DNA of 64,000 nt from Streptosporangiaceae bacterium NEAU-GS5. Lineage in GTDB: Bacteria; Actinomycetota; Actinomycetes; Streptosporangiales; Streptosporangiaceae. The notes below the pieces were generated by a model. That model saw nothing but the letters and a program-made list of their open reading frames with translations, was not told the DNA's origin and did not search any database. Position 1 is the first letter of the stretch, and each line of letters begins with the position of its first letter. Location: NCBI GenBank assembly GCA_017592665.1, contig JAGFNW010000009.1:1-64000 (forward strand). Reading direction: 5' to 3'. Below, in pieces: positions 8,248-16,354 of the stretch. A program made the position numbers and the translations under genes.

Positions 8248-9135
8248 ATGCGAGCACGGTGGTTCGGGGTGGCGCTGGTCATAGGACTGATCGCTTACGG
8301 GTGCGCCGCCCACGCGGAAATGCACCCGGCGATCTCGTCACCGAGTCAGATCCGCTTGCCATTGGACGCGTTCAAGATGACGGACGAGGAATATCTGGCC
8401 CGCAAACGGGCCATCGCGATCGTCGGCAGGGCGTGCATGAGCCGGTTCAGCCTGGACTGGCCGGTGCCGCGCCGCACTCACCCCCGGCTGCGCACGACCG
8501 AGCGCCGCTACGGAGTGGTCGGCATCGAGACCGCCGAACGCTGGGGCTATCACCCGCCCATCGACGAGGTGGCGGACCGTCAGGCCCGCCTGGATGAACA
8601 GGCCGAAGACAGCCAACCAGCCGCCGCGCAGGCGGTATGGATCGGCGCGCGCAGGATGTACGGCCACGTGGCCGTCCCGCTGGGAGGCTGTTTCGGTGAA
8701 GCGGAGCACCTGCTCGAACAGCGACTCCCCGCCGCGGACCTTCAGTTGGCCGAGCGCCTGGACGCCGCGGCATCCGCGACGGCCGAGCGCGATCCACGTG
8801 TCCACGCCGCCTTCGACGCGTGGCGCGACTGCATGCGGCAAGCCGGCCTGTCCTACGCCGACCCGTGGGCAGCGAACAACGATCCCGCCTGGGCGGCCAA
8901 CCCTGGCCCGGACGGCGTCGTCGCGGGACCCACTCCACGCGAGAGAGAGGTGGCGCGCGCCGACGCCGCTTGCCGGAGCAGGGTAGACCTGGTCGGCATC
9001 TGGGTCGCGACGGAGGCGGACCACCAGCGGCGTCTCATCGACGCCCACCGGGCCGAACTGGCAACCGTACGGCGATGGCTCGACGCCGAACGAAGCCTGA
9101 TCAACGCCACGCTGGCCACGGCGGCATCGCGTTGA
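8248..9135 (+). CDS. Putative lipoprotein of unknown function
   Basis: A 295-aa protein starting at 8248 behind GGAGG. Its N-terminus (MRARWFGVALVIGLIAYGC) looks like a lipoprotein signal with a weak lipobox AYGC. The rest is soluble and mainly helical, with conserved-looking RACMSRF, ERRYGVVGIETAERWGY, AWRDCMRQAGLSYADPW and ADAACRSRVDLVGIW segments and a helical C-terminus. Actinomycetes carry many uncharacterised lipoproteins with such paired-cysteine segments, often next to transporters. No catalytic motif is visible, and there is no operon partner on the same strand. Function not assigned. Confidence 0.75.
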   Translation: MRARWFGVALVIGLIAYGCAAHAEMHPAISSPSQIRLPLDAFKMTDEEYLARKRAIAIVGRACMSRFSLDWPVPRRTHPRLRTTERRYGVVGIETAERWGYHPPIDEVADRQARLDEQAEDSQPAAAQAVWIGARRMYGHVAVPLGGCFGEAEHLLEQRLPAADLQLAERLDAAASATAERDPRVHAAFDAWRDCMRQAGLSYADPWAANNDPAWAANPGPDGVVAGPTPREREVARADAACRSRVDLVGIWVATEADHQRRLIDAHRAELATVRRWLDAERSLINATLATAASR

Positions 9136-9171
9136 CCTAATCGGATCCCTTGTGCGCGTTCGTCACCATAC

Positions 9172-9214
9172 GGGAACTTGACCAGAACGGGGTGCTGTCG
9201 GCGAATCGGTCCTG
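9172..9214 (-). pseudogene. Degenerate fragment of the small conjugative-element gene
   Basis: Read on the minus strand this segment encodes FADSTP and VLVKFPYGDER, like FPDGAP-VLVKFPLTD of the gene at 3743-4066. By eye about 35 of 43 bases match the corresponding stretch at 3985-4030, with one base missing in a G-run that breaks the frame. Nothing else of the gene remains. Confidence 0.5.
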
Positions 9215-9215
9215 G

Positions 9216-9781
9216 GGCTGTGCGGCCCCGCGGATCCAGGTCCATGAGATCGGTGCGGCTGACCTGATCTGGGACGACGGGGTGCGGTACACGGAAGATA
9301 GGGATGCGGCGCATCTGACGCCGGTCCACCTCGGTTTGCAGGGCATCACCCAGATCGGCGCCGGTTTCATCGCCAGCGCGGCGGTCGATGGCGACGGCCG
9401 CTTGTGGTACTGGGGCTTCAACGGTGAACAGGAAAGCGGCACCGGCCGGACCGAGGAAGAGCTCGATCAGCCGACCCAGGTCCCCGCGCTATCCGGGGTG
9501 GTCAGGGTGGATATCGGCTACGACACGGTATTCGCCATGGCCGATCCTGGTGGGCTCCGGCTGGTGCCCAATGTGGTCGGTGGTCTCAGGTCGGCGGCCC
9601 TGGTCGACATCCCCGCCGCCGGGTTGACCGTGGGAACTCAGAGCAAGTTCCCGACATCAGCAAGCTGTGCCCCAACACCGGCAACGTTGTCGCCCAGAGT
9701 CCGGCCGCCGACACGTTCGCGCCGCCCGGATCCAAGGTCAACTTCACCTACGTCGTTCCACCGGCAGGCGGATGCGCCTGA
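9216..9781 (+). pseudogene. RCC1-repeat / PASTA-domain protein remnant
   Basis: From about 9216 the frame encodes RCC1-type repeats (GLWYWGFNGEQ-like RLWYWGFNGEQESGTG and GVVRVDIGYDTVFAM). A PASTA-like segment follows (RLVPNVVGGLRSAALVD, IPAAGLTVG). At about 9650 one base is missing; the PASTA domain continues in the next frame (DISKLCPNTGNVVAQSP, then APPGSKVNFTYVVPPAGGC) to a TGA at 9779. The N-terminus is also missing. Such proteins are normally secreted and several hundred residues long, so this is a decayed gene. The first frame runs on by chance into the following dioxygenase gene. Confidence 0.78.
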
Positions 9782-9783
9782 TC

Positions 9784-9818
9784 GAAGGACCGTTCCGGAT
9801 CATCCGGAGCGGTCCTTC
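9784..9818 (+). terminator. Terminator hairpin after the RCC1-PASTA remnant
   Basis: A long stem with GAAGGACCG at one end, CGGTCCTTC at the other, and an inner TCCGGAT/ATCCGGA, starting directly after the stop codon. Confidence 0.85.
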
Positions 9819-9825
9819 TCCGCGA

Positions 9826-9839
9826 GTGACGTACATCAC
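9826..9839. promoter_or_regulatory. CRP-like palindrome GTGA-N6-TCAC
   Basis: GTGACGTACATCAC has the GTGA-N6-TCAC symmetry of Crp/Fnr-family sites. It lies 330 nt before the dioxygenase start. The rest of 9840-10169 holds no recognised gene. Confidence 0.25.
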
Positions 9840-10169
9840 CAGACGGGTCGCGGGGTAGGCGGGCGCGCCACACCTGGAGCTGCCTCGGGCGGACTCTGCT
9901 CGTCGCGGCACAACCGCGTCGGCCGTCCCGTTCCGCGTGGCCTGGTTCAACGGTGGCGGGGCATGCTTGCCGGTCTCTTCCCATCCGTCCTGGTGGTCCG
10001 CGGCCCCATCGGGCTCGGGCGCGCCCGATGGAGAGACCGCGGGTCGGCGGCGAGACCTTGGTCAGCAATCGAGCGGATGCCGTCGGCGCGGCCGGACGCC
10101 AGTGTGAGGAGCACTGCGAACAGCCGGGGGAGCAATTGCGCCCACACTCCACGCCGAAGGAGTTTCACC

Positions 10170-11231
10170 GTGCCGACATCCGCTCAGTACCTCCATCGCG
10201 CATCGTGCGATATCCCCTATTCCAGCGCTGACGGCGCTACGTACAGCGCCGAGACCCCGTTGCGCGGCCTCGTCAAGTCTCTGCCGCTACGGGTGCTCAG
10301 CCCCGAGGACTTCGAGTTCTGGCAGACCTACGGTTACGTCGTGGTGCCGCGCGCGATCGCGCCTGAGGCGGCGGCGGCGCTGCTCGACTTCCTCTGGGAC
10401 TTCCAGGGCATGGACCCGCTCGACCCCGAGTCCTGGTACGCCGAGCGCCCCTACCGCTCCGATCTGGATCGGGAGCTGCACATCTACGGGTTCGTCGAGG
10501 CCTACCACCACCAGCTGATCTGGGACAGCCGGCAGGCGCCCCGGGTCTACGACGCCTTCGCCGACGTCTGGGACTGCGAGCAACTGTGGGTCAGCCTCGA
10601 CCGGCTCAACCTCAACCCGCCGAACGTGCGCAACCGCGACCGGAAGCTGATCGCGCCGACCGACTCCGGCTTCGACATCAATCTGCACTGGGACGTCGAC
10701 TCCACGCAGAGCGTGCAGCCCCAGCGGGTGCAGGGGATCATTGCGCTTACCGACACCGAGGAGGCGCTCGGCGGCTTCCAGTGCTGCCCCGAGCTCTTCC
10801 GGAACTTCGACCGGTGGAAGGTCGGCCAGCCCGCGGACCGCGATCCCGTGCGCCCGGCCATCTCCCGGGACGAGTATCCCGTCGTCCGGCCGCGCCTGCA
10901 CGCCGGAGACCTGTTGATCTGGAACGGAATGCTGGCCCACGGCGTCGCGGCCAACACCTCGGAACGGGGCGTGCGCGCGGCCCAATATCTGTCGATGATG
11001 CCGGCCCTCGAGACCCACCACGAGCTCAGGCGTTCGCGGGTCGACTCGTGGCGCACGCTGAGCACCCCGGATTGGGACCCGACGCTGGTCGGCGACGGGA
11101 TCCTGCACGAGTCCCAGCGCTATGGTCCCGCCGCGCTGACCGAACTCGGTGAGAAGCTGCTCGGCCTGCGCTCATGGCACGGCGGCGCCGGCGGCGGGGC
11201 GGTCGAGCCGCTCGAGGAGGTGCAGGCGTGA
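10170..11231 (+). CDS. Phytanoyl-CoA dioxygenase (PhyH) family Fe(II)/2-oxoglutarate oxygenase
   Basis: A 353-aa oxygenase that should hydroxylate or otherwise oxidise a small-molecule substrate using Fe(II), O2 and 2-oxoglutarate. The iron triad is visible: H173 and D175 in INLHWDVDS, and H257 in NGMLAHGVA, with R269 (GVRAAQY) placed to hold 2-oxoglutarate. The N-terminal region DFEFWQTYGYVVVPRAI is the standard PhyH opening. The start is taken as the GTG at 10170 behind GAAGGAG. It is the first of four overlapping genes; its stop overlaps the next start (GTGA). In this context it is probably a tailoring enzyme; the substrate is unknown. Confidence 0.9.
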   Translation: MPTSAQYLHRASCDIPYSSADGATYSAETPLRGLVKSLPLRVLSPEDFEFWQTYGYVVVPRAIAPEAAAALLDFLWDFQGMDPLDPESWYAERPYRSDLDRELHIYGFVEAYHHQLIWDSRQAPRVYDAFADVWDCEQLWVSLDRLNLNPPNVRNRDRKLIAPTDSGFDINLHWDVDSTQSVQPQRVQGIIALTDTEEALGGFQCCPELFRNFDRWKVGQPADRDPVRPAISRDEYPVVRPRLHAGDLLIWNGMLAHGVAANTSERGVRAAQYLSMMPALETHHELRRSRVDSWRTLSTPDWDPTLVGDGILHESQRYGPAALTELGEKLLGLRSWHGGAGGGAVEPLEEVQA

Positions 11232-12607
11232 CCGCGGGCCGGCGCAGGGTCTGCCTCGCCCTGCCGACGAATCGGGCCTGCGGGGGGATGATCGCCGCGC
11301 TCTACGCCGAAGCCGCGTACGCCGCGGACACCGCCGACATCGAGGTACATGTACTGATTCTCGATTCGTCGGACAAGAGCACCCACGCCGCCCATCGGGG
11401 CGTCGTCGACGCGCTACCCCCGGCGGCGAACGTCACTGTTCACCTGCTCGACGAAGACGACCAGCGTCCGTTTCTCGAGTCGGCCATCCGCGCGTCAGGG
11501 CTCGAACGACCCGAACATCTGCTCTCGTTGATGCTGCCGGACGGCCTGTCGTACGGCGCCTGCACCAACCGCGTGTTCCTGATCGCCGCCGCGCTCGGCT
11601 GCGAGTCGGTGCACCGCCGCGACTCCGACACCGACTACCAGTGCGTGAACGGCGTGCCGCTCTATCCGATCCACCACGAGCTCGCGGTCGGCCTGCGCGC
11701 GGGCGACATCGTCGAGACGGTCACCGAGTCGCGGCTCGCTCCCGCCGACGCGGATCGCACCGTGGCGATCGCCGGGGCCTCGATGATCGGCGAGATGTCG
11801 GTGGACATCAGCGAGATGGAACGGCTCGACCCCGAGGTCTACCGCGAGGTCGTCGCGCTGTGGGCGCCGACCGACTGGAGCGACGCCCGCAAGAGCGATC
11901 TGGTGGCCGAGTCCTTCCGCGGGGCCGGGCCCGAGCGGTTCGTCCGCGATCACTCCGTGCTCGGGCGCGTCGACCCCATGCGGATCGACATGAGCAACAT
12001 CGCCTTCCACCGGGACACTTACGAGCGCATCCCGCTGCTGCCGGCACTCGACACGATCGGCAGCGACTACTTCCTGATGCACGCGATCTATGACGCGGGT
12101 CTGCCCGGCGTGCTGCACAACCGGCATATCCGCAACTACTACACCGGATATCGGCGCACGGACGCCGGATTCGCCTCCTACCAGCTGCGCTTCGTGAAGT
12201 TCTTCCTCTCCATGTTGTATCTGAACCACATCTACACGCGCATGGGCGAAATAGGCGCCGCCGGGTTGCTCGATTCCGATCACATTCTGCGTCCGGAAGC
12301 CATCGCCGCGCTGGCGCGCGAGAGCGCCCTGCTGGACACCGCGGAGAACCGGTGGCGCCTGGACGTCATCGACCGCTGCTACCGCAAGCTCGGCGGCAGG
12401 TACGCGACGTTCGCCGAGTCGATCGAGCGGCGCCGCCCGGAGTTGATCGAGCAGGCACGCGTCGACATCCAGGAGTTCGCCTACCTGACCGAGTCGTGGC
12501 CGGCGCTCGTACACGGGGCTCGCGCCGCGGCGGCAGGACTACAGCCTCGCGGCGCGGCGGCGGGACTGCGGCCCGGCGTGCTCGCACCCGATGACGGCGC
12601 GTCATGA
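11228..12607 (+). CDS. DUF6271 family protein, possible glycosyltransferase-like enzyme
   Basis: A 459-aa protein beginning at a GTG that overlaps the previous stop. The N-terminus (RRVCLALPTNRACGGMIAAL, then HVLILDSSD) and the segment MLPDGLSYGACTNRVFLIA with ESVHRRDSDTDYQ match DUF6271 proteins of actinomycetes. The Rossmann-like start and the acidic DSDTD segment resemble GT-A glycosyltransferases with a DxD metal site; this is inference, as no activity is known to me for the family. It lies between an oxygenase and a decarboxylase-acetyltransferase gene, which suggests a role in building the same product. The last about 25 residues are a low-complexity Ala/Gly/Arg tail. Confidence 0.78.
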   Translation: MTAGRRRVCLALPTNRACGGMIAALYAEAAYAADTADIEVHVLILDSSDKSTHAAHRGVVDALPPAANVTVHLLDEDDQRPFLESAIRASGLERPEHLLSLMLPDGLSYGACTNRVFLIAAALGCESVHRRDSDTDYQCVNGVPLYPIHHELAVGLRAGDIVETVTESRLAPADADRTVAIAGASMIGEMSVDISEMERLDPEVYREVVALWAPTDWSDARKSDLVAESFRGAGPERFVRDHSVLGRVDPMRIDMSNIAFHRDTYERIPLLPALDTIGSDYFLMHAIYDAGLPGVLHNRHIRNYYTGYRRTDAGFASYQLRFVKFFLSMLYLNHIYTRMGEIGAAGLLDSDHILRPEAIAALARESALLDTAENRWRLDVIDRCYRKLGGRYATFAESIERRRPELIEQARVDIQEFAYLTESWPALVHGARAAAAGLQPRGAAAGLRPGVLAPDDGAS

Positions 12608-14313
12608 CGCCGAGCCACTGGCTGCGCGAGGCGCTCGCCGCCGCCGACAGCGACCGGATCATCTACGACCTGTCCGGGATCGAGGGGCGGTACGACCGGC
12701 TGGTCGAGCGACTACCGGGAGTGGAGGTGCGCTTCGCCGTCAAGGCGTGCCCGATGGACGAGGTGATCGCCGCGCTCGCCGCGCGGGGCGCCGGATGCGA
12801 TGCGGCGAGTCCCAACGAGATCGCCCAGGCCCTGCGCGCGGGCGTGCCGGTGCACAAGATCCACTATGGCAACACCAGCAAGTCGGACCAGAACATCGCG
12901 GACGCGTACGCCGCGGGCGTACGCGACTTCGCGACCGACAGCGTGCAGGATGTGGCCGCCATCAGCGTTCACGCCCCCGGCTCGCGGGTGTTCTGCCGGA
13001 TCGTGACGGCCGGAGAGGGTGCCCTGTGGGGGCTGAGCCACAAGTTCGGCTGCTCGGTCTCCGACGCCGTCGCGGTGCTCGAAACCGCGGGCGAACTCGG
13101 TCTCGTCCCGGCCGGGCTGTCGGCGCACGTCGGCTCGCAGCAGATGCGGCCGGGGGCCTGGCGGGCCGTGTTCGACGACTTCGCCCACGTGATCGGCGTC
13201 CTTCGCGCGCGCGGCCTGCACCTCCAATACGTCAATCTCGGCGGCGGGCTCCCGGCGCTCGGCTACCTCGACCGGCGCGGCAACGCGCTCGAACCGCCGC
13301 TGGACAAGATCTTCGCCACCATCCGCGACGGCATGCAGCACCTGTCGGCGCAGAGCGCGACGCCACTGCGCTTCATCGCGGAGCCGGGACGCCACCTCGT
13401 CGCCGACCACGGCGCGATCCGCGCTCATGTGCATCGCCTCTCGGAACGCCAACTGATCGACGGGCGGCGCCAGCACTGGCTCTATCTCAGTGTCGGCAAG
13501 CACAACGGGCTCTACGAGATGGACGAACTCCAGTATCGGCTGATCTTCCCAACCCATCGGAGCCCCGCCGCCGACCGCGTGCCCGGGCCGCGCGTTTCCG
13601 CGGTCGTGGCCGGTCCGACCTGCGACAGCGACGACGCGTTCGGCCACGATGAGAGCCTGATCCAGGTGCCGGCGGACCTCAGGTCGGGCGACCCCGTGTG
13701 GATCCTGTCCTGCGGCGCTTACGCCGCCAGCTACACGACGCAGGGCTTCAACGGCATCGATCCGCTGCCGCACCAGTGGGTGCGCAGCGCGAGCCCGATC
13801 ATGCGGCCGATCCGCGCGGGCGACTGGGCCCGGATCGCGGAGATCGAACACGAGGCGTACGCGCCGCTGGGTCTGGCCGAGGGGATCGAGGCGCTGCGCG
13901 GGTGGGGGAGCGCGTCCCCCGAGACGTGCTTCGTGGTGGAGGTCGACGGAGGCGTCGCGGGCTACGTGCTCGCCGTGCCGCATCCGGCGGGCTCCGTGCC
14001 CGAGCTCGGCCGGCCGCCTGCAGCGACCGCCTCGGACGCCCGGACCGCGAACCTCCACCTGCACGACCTGACCCTGGCCCGCGCGTTCCACGGCAACGGC
14101 CTTGCCAAGCTCGCGCTGCGGCGGCTCGAGCGCGAGGCGGCGGCACGTGGGTTCGCGTCCATCGGCCTTGTCGCGGTCGGCGGGAGCGCGGGTTTCTGGG
14201 CGGCGTCCGGATTCGCGCCGAGAGCCGACGTCGACGTGCCCGAGGGGTACGGAACGCAGTCCACGTACATGTCCAAAGCTACGGAGGTCGATCGGCTTGC
14301 CGCACATCCGTGA
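12604..14313 (+). CDS. PLP-dependent amino-acid decarboxylase (type III) fused to a GNAT acetyltransferase
   Basis: A 569-aa two-domain enzyme. Residues 1-395 are an alanine-racemase-fold decarboxylase of the ornithine/lysine/diaminopimelate group: PLP lysine K47 in FAVKACP, H175 in HVGSQ, glycine loop 213-215, EPGR at 260-263, and C340-D341 in GPTCDSDD, the residues expected from the partner subunit. Residues about 399-569 form a GNAT N-acetyltransferase (MRPIRAGDWARIAEIEHEAY, then LARAFHGNGLAKLALRRLE as the acetyl-CoA loop). Separately these activities would turn a basic amino acid into a diamine and acylate an amine. The fusion suggests a decarboxylation-acylation sequence on one chain. 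ATGA overlap with the previous gene. Substrate specificity cannot be read from the sequence. Confidence 0.88.
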   Translation: MTPSHWLREALAAADSDRIIYDLSGIEGRYDRLVERLPGVEVRFAVKACPMDEVIAALAARGAGCDAASPNEIAQALRAGVPVHKIHYGNTSKSDQNIADAYAAGVRDFATDSVQDVAAISVHAPGSRVFCRIVTAGEGALWGLSHKFGCSVSDAVAVLETAGELGLVPAGLSAHVGSQQMRPGAWRAVFDDFAHVIGVLRARGLHLQYVNLGGGLPALGYLDRRGNALEPPLDKIFATIRDGMQHLSAQSATPLRFIAEPGRHLVADHGAIRAHVHRLSERQLIDGRRQHWLYLSVGKHNGLYEMDELQYRLIFPTHRSPAADRVPGPRVSAVVAGPTCDSDDAFGHDESLIQVPADLRSGDPVWILSCGAYAASYTTQGFNGIDPLPHQWVRSASPIMRPIRAGDWARIAEIEHEAYAPLGLAEGIEALRGWGSASPETCFVVEVDGGVAGYVLAVPHPAGSVPELGRPPAATASDARTANLHLHDLTLARAFHGNGLAKLALRRLEREAAARGFASIGLVAVGGSAGFWAASGFAPRADVDVPEGYGTQSTYMSKATEVDRLAAHP

Positions 14314-15544
14314 CGAGTTCCGGCGCGCGCAGGCGGCTGTCGGAGCCCTGTTCCTGCTGCTCGGCTTCCAGTACGCCACCTGGGCCTCGCGGCTGCCCGC
14401 GATCAAGGCGCGGCTCGCCCTCACCGATGGCGAGCTCGGCGTGCTGCTGATGACCTGCGGCATCGGCGCGGCCGCGTCGTTCCCGCTGGTCGCGGCGTTG
14501 ATCAAGCGGTACGGCTCGGCGAGGGTGTGCGCGGGATCGGCCGCGCTGCTGGCGTTCGTGCCGCTCGCCCTGGGTGTGGCGCCCGGCTTCCCGGTCGCCC
14601 TGCTCATCATGTGCGTGGACGGGGTGGGCATCGCCTGCCTGGACGTCGCCATGAACGCGCAGGGCGCACAGGTCGAGGAACGCTTCGCCCGCAAGACCAT
14701 GGGCAAACTGCACGCCACGTTCAGCGGGGGCGCGCTGCTCGGCGCCCTGCTCGCCTCGGCCGCGAGCGCGGCGACGCGGAACCTTGAAGCGCATTTCGCG
14801 ATCGCGGCGGCGGTGACCCTGCTGATCGTCGCCTACGCGCGCCGTGACCTGCTGACGGACCCCAAGCCGGCCCCGGCCCCGACTTCGGCCACTGCCAAGG
14901 CTCCGGCCAAGCGCCGGCGCCGAATCCATCTCAAGATCACAATGCCGGCCCGCGTCACCTTGTGGGCCGGCGCGGCGATGGCGTTCGCGACGATCGTCGA
15001 GGGCGCCATGAACGACTGGACCGCGCTTTACCTGGGGAGCGTGGCGAAGGCGGCGGTGGGACTGACCCCGCTCGGCATCGCCGTGTTCTCCATCGCGATG
15101 GTGGTCGCGCGGATCTGCTCCGACTCGTGGCGCAAGCGGTGGGGCGACGCGCGCGTCGTCGTCCTGGGCGCCCTGCTGGCCTGCGTGAGCCTCACGGCCG
15201 CGGTGCTGCTGCACGCGGTCGTCCCGGCTCTCGTGGGCTTCGCGCTCGTCGGGCTCGGCATCGCCTCCGTCGCTCCATGCGTCTACGTCGCCGCCGCCGG
15301 GAGCGGCACCGACGCGCTCGCCCTGGTCTCGGCCATGGGCACGGTCGGCCTGCTCATCGGCCCCGGCGCGATCGGCCTGATCGCCGGGGCCGCCGGACTC
15401 GCCTGGGCCATGGGCGGCGTCGCCCTCGCCGCCGCCGTCGTGGCCATCTGCTCCTCCCGCATCACCTGGCGTGACGCGCCCGGACATGCCGAGGCAGGCG
15501 CAGGCGACGAACCGGCGGTCGGCGCGAACCCCGTCGTGGCGTAG
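14297..15544 (+). CDS. MFS transporter
   Basis: A 415-aa membrane protein with about 12 hydrophobic helices and a basic central loop (AKAPAKRRRRIHLK) between the two halves. The first helices (FLLLGFQYATWASRLPAIKARL, partly quoted) are typical of the fucose-permease-like branch of the major facilitator superfamily. The start is taken as TTG at 14297 behind GGAGG, overlapping the previous gene by 17 nt. As the last gene of the PhyH-DUF6271-decarboxylase operon it most likely exports the product or imports a precursor. Confidence 0.86.
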   Translation: MPHIRDEFRRAQAAVGALFLLLGFQYATWASRLPAIKARLALTDGELGVLLMTCGIGAAASFPLVAALIKRYGSARVCAGSAALLAFVPLALGVAPGFPVALLIMCVDGVGIACLDVAMNAQGAQVEERFARKTMGKLHATFSGGALLGALLASAASAATRNLEAHFAIAAAVTLLIVAYARRDLLTDPKPAPAPTSATAKAPAKRRRRIHLKITMPARVTLWAGAAMAFATIVEGAMNDWTALYLGSVAKAAVGLTPLGIAVFSIAMVVARICSDSWRKRWGDARVVVLGALLACVSLTAAVLLHAVVPALVGFALVGLGIASVAPCVYVAAAGSGTDALALVSAMGTVGLLIGPGAIGLIAGAAGLAWAMGGVALAAAVVAICSSRITWRDAPGHAEAGAGDEPAVGANPVVA

Positions 15545-15631
15545 GGGCGCCTGAGGCGCCGTTCGCGCCGCGTGGAACGTCGCGGAACGCCTCCCGTTCG
15601 CACGCAGAAATTCGGGGAGGACAAACTCGCT

Positions 15632-16123
15632 ATGAAACTCTTGATCGTCGTGGGCGCCGCGGCGGCCGTCGTCTTCGGCTCCGCCACATTCTCCGCCGCC
15701 GCGGCCGCCGACCCACAGGACGTCGTCACGACCTGGAAGTACAAGTCGGACAACAACCGCGCCGTCTTCAAGGCGACGAGCACATCCGGCTCCCGTGTGT
15801 CGGGCGACACCACGTACACGTTCCTCGACGTCGAGGGCAGCCTGTACAACAGGGACACCCGCCCGGCGTCCAGAGGCGGCTTGTGCGCCTACGTCGAATG
15901 GCGCACGCGGGCGCTGTACCGCGGCAGCTATGTCGACGGAGCGCACAATCTCACCCAGTGCGACACCAAGAGCCCCGCGACGTTCTCTTCGCCCATCACC
16001 AACCCCACCTATTTCGACCTCCGGGTCTGTCAGATCGCCAAGGGCGGCACGGAGCCGGTCCACTGCGGCGACTGGCAGCGTGCCTTCCAGGCGCGCATCT
16101 ACCGGCCTCTGCAGACCCACTGA
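15632..16123 (+). CDS. Secreted protein of unknown function
   Basis: A 163-aa preprotein with a signal peptide (MKLLIVVGAAAAVVFGSATF, cleavage near residue 26 before DPQDVV). The mature part of about 137 residues has four cysteines (GLCAYVEW, TQCDTKS, RVCQIA, HCGDW), enough for two disulfides. It is rich in Thr/Ser/Tyr with alternating hydrophobics, suggesting a beta-sandwich. I do not recognise the family. GGGGAGG stands 11 nt before the ATG. A terminator hairpin follows. Confidence 0.78.
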   Translation: MKLLIVVGAAAAVVFGSATFSAAAAADPQDVVTTWKYKSDNNRAVFKATSTSGSRVSGDTTYTFLDVEGSLYNRDTRPASRGGLCAYVEWRTRALYRGSYVDGAHNLTQCDTKSPATFSSPITNPTYFDLRVCQIAKGGTEPVHCGDWQRAFQARIYRPLQTH

Positions 16124-16129
16124 AGCCCC

Positions 16130-16176
16130 TGACGACCGGCCGGGCCGTCGGCGCGTTACAGCCGGGCCGGTCGTCA
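16130..16176 (+). terminator. Terminator-like hairpin
   Basis: TGACGACCGGCC at 16130 pairs with GGCCGGTCGTCA ending at 16176, a perfect 12-bp stem 6 nt after the stop of the secreted-protein gene. Confidence 0.8.
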
Positions 16177-16186
16177 GGCAGCAGCC

Positions 16187-16354
16187 ACGAAGGTCTGGAC
16201 GGTCGTGCCCGACGTGCTCGGCCTGTCGTGCGACGCGGCCTCCAGCCAGATCACCGCCGCGCGGCACCGGCCTCGCCTGTCACGAGCGCAGAAGGACGTC
16301 GATCGCGCCCACGCGCGCATCGCCTACTGGCTGTTGTGGCTGAATCAGATCTAA
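16187..16354 (+). pseudogene. Possible transposase fragment
   Basis: A 55-codon open stretch ending at TAA contains SRAQKDVDRAHARI, which resembles a motif (LTRAQKDVNRA) of HARBI1/IS5-like DDE transposases. There is no start codon context and no further similarity. A short decayed IS piece is the best reading; chance similarity is possible. Confidence 0.35.

Noticed and set aside
9150-11231. One 693-aa open frame covering the RCC1-PASTA remnant and the dioxygenase
   Set aside because: The frame joins two unrelated genes by chance after a frameshift; a strong terminator and a ribosome site with GTG 10170 lie in between.
14279-16267. Minus-strand frame of about 660 codons opposite the MFS transporter gene
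   Set aside because: Arg/Gly/His-rich, no domain, mirrors the transporter and secreted-protein genes.
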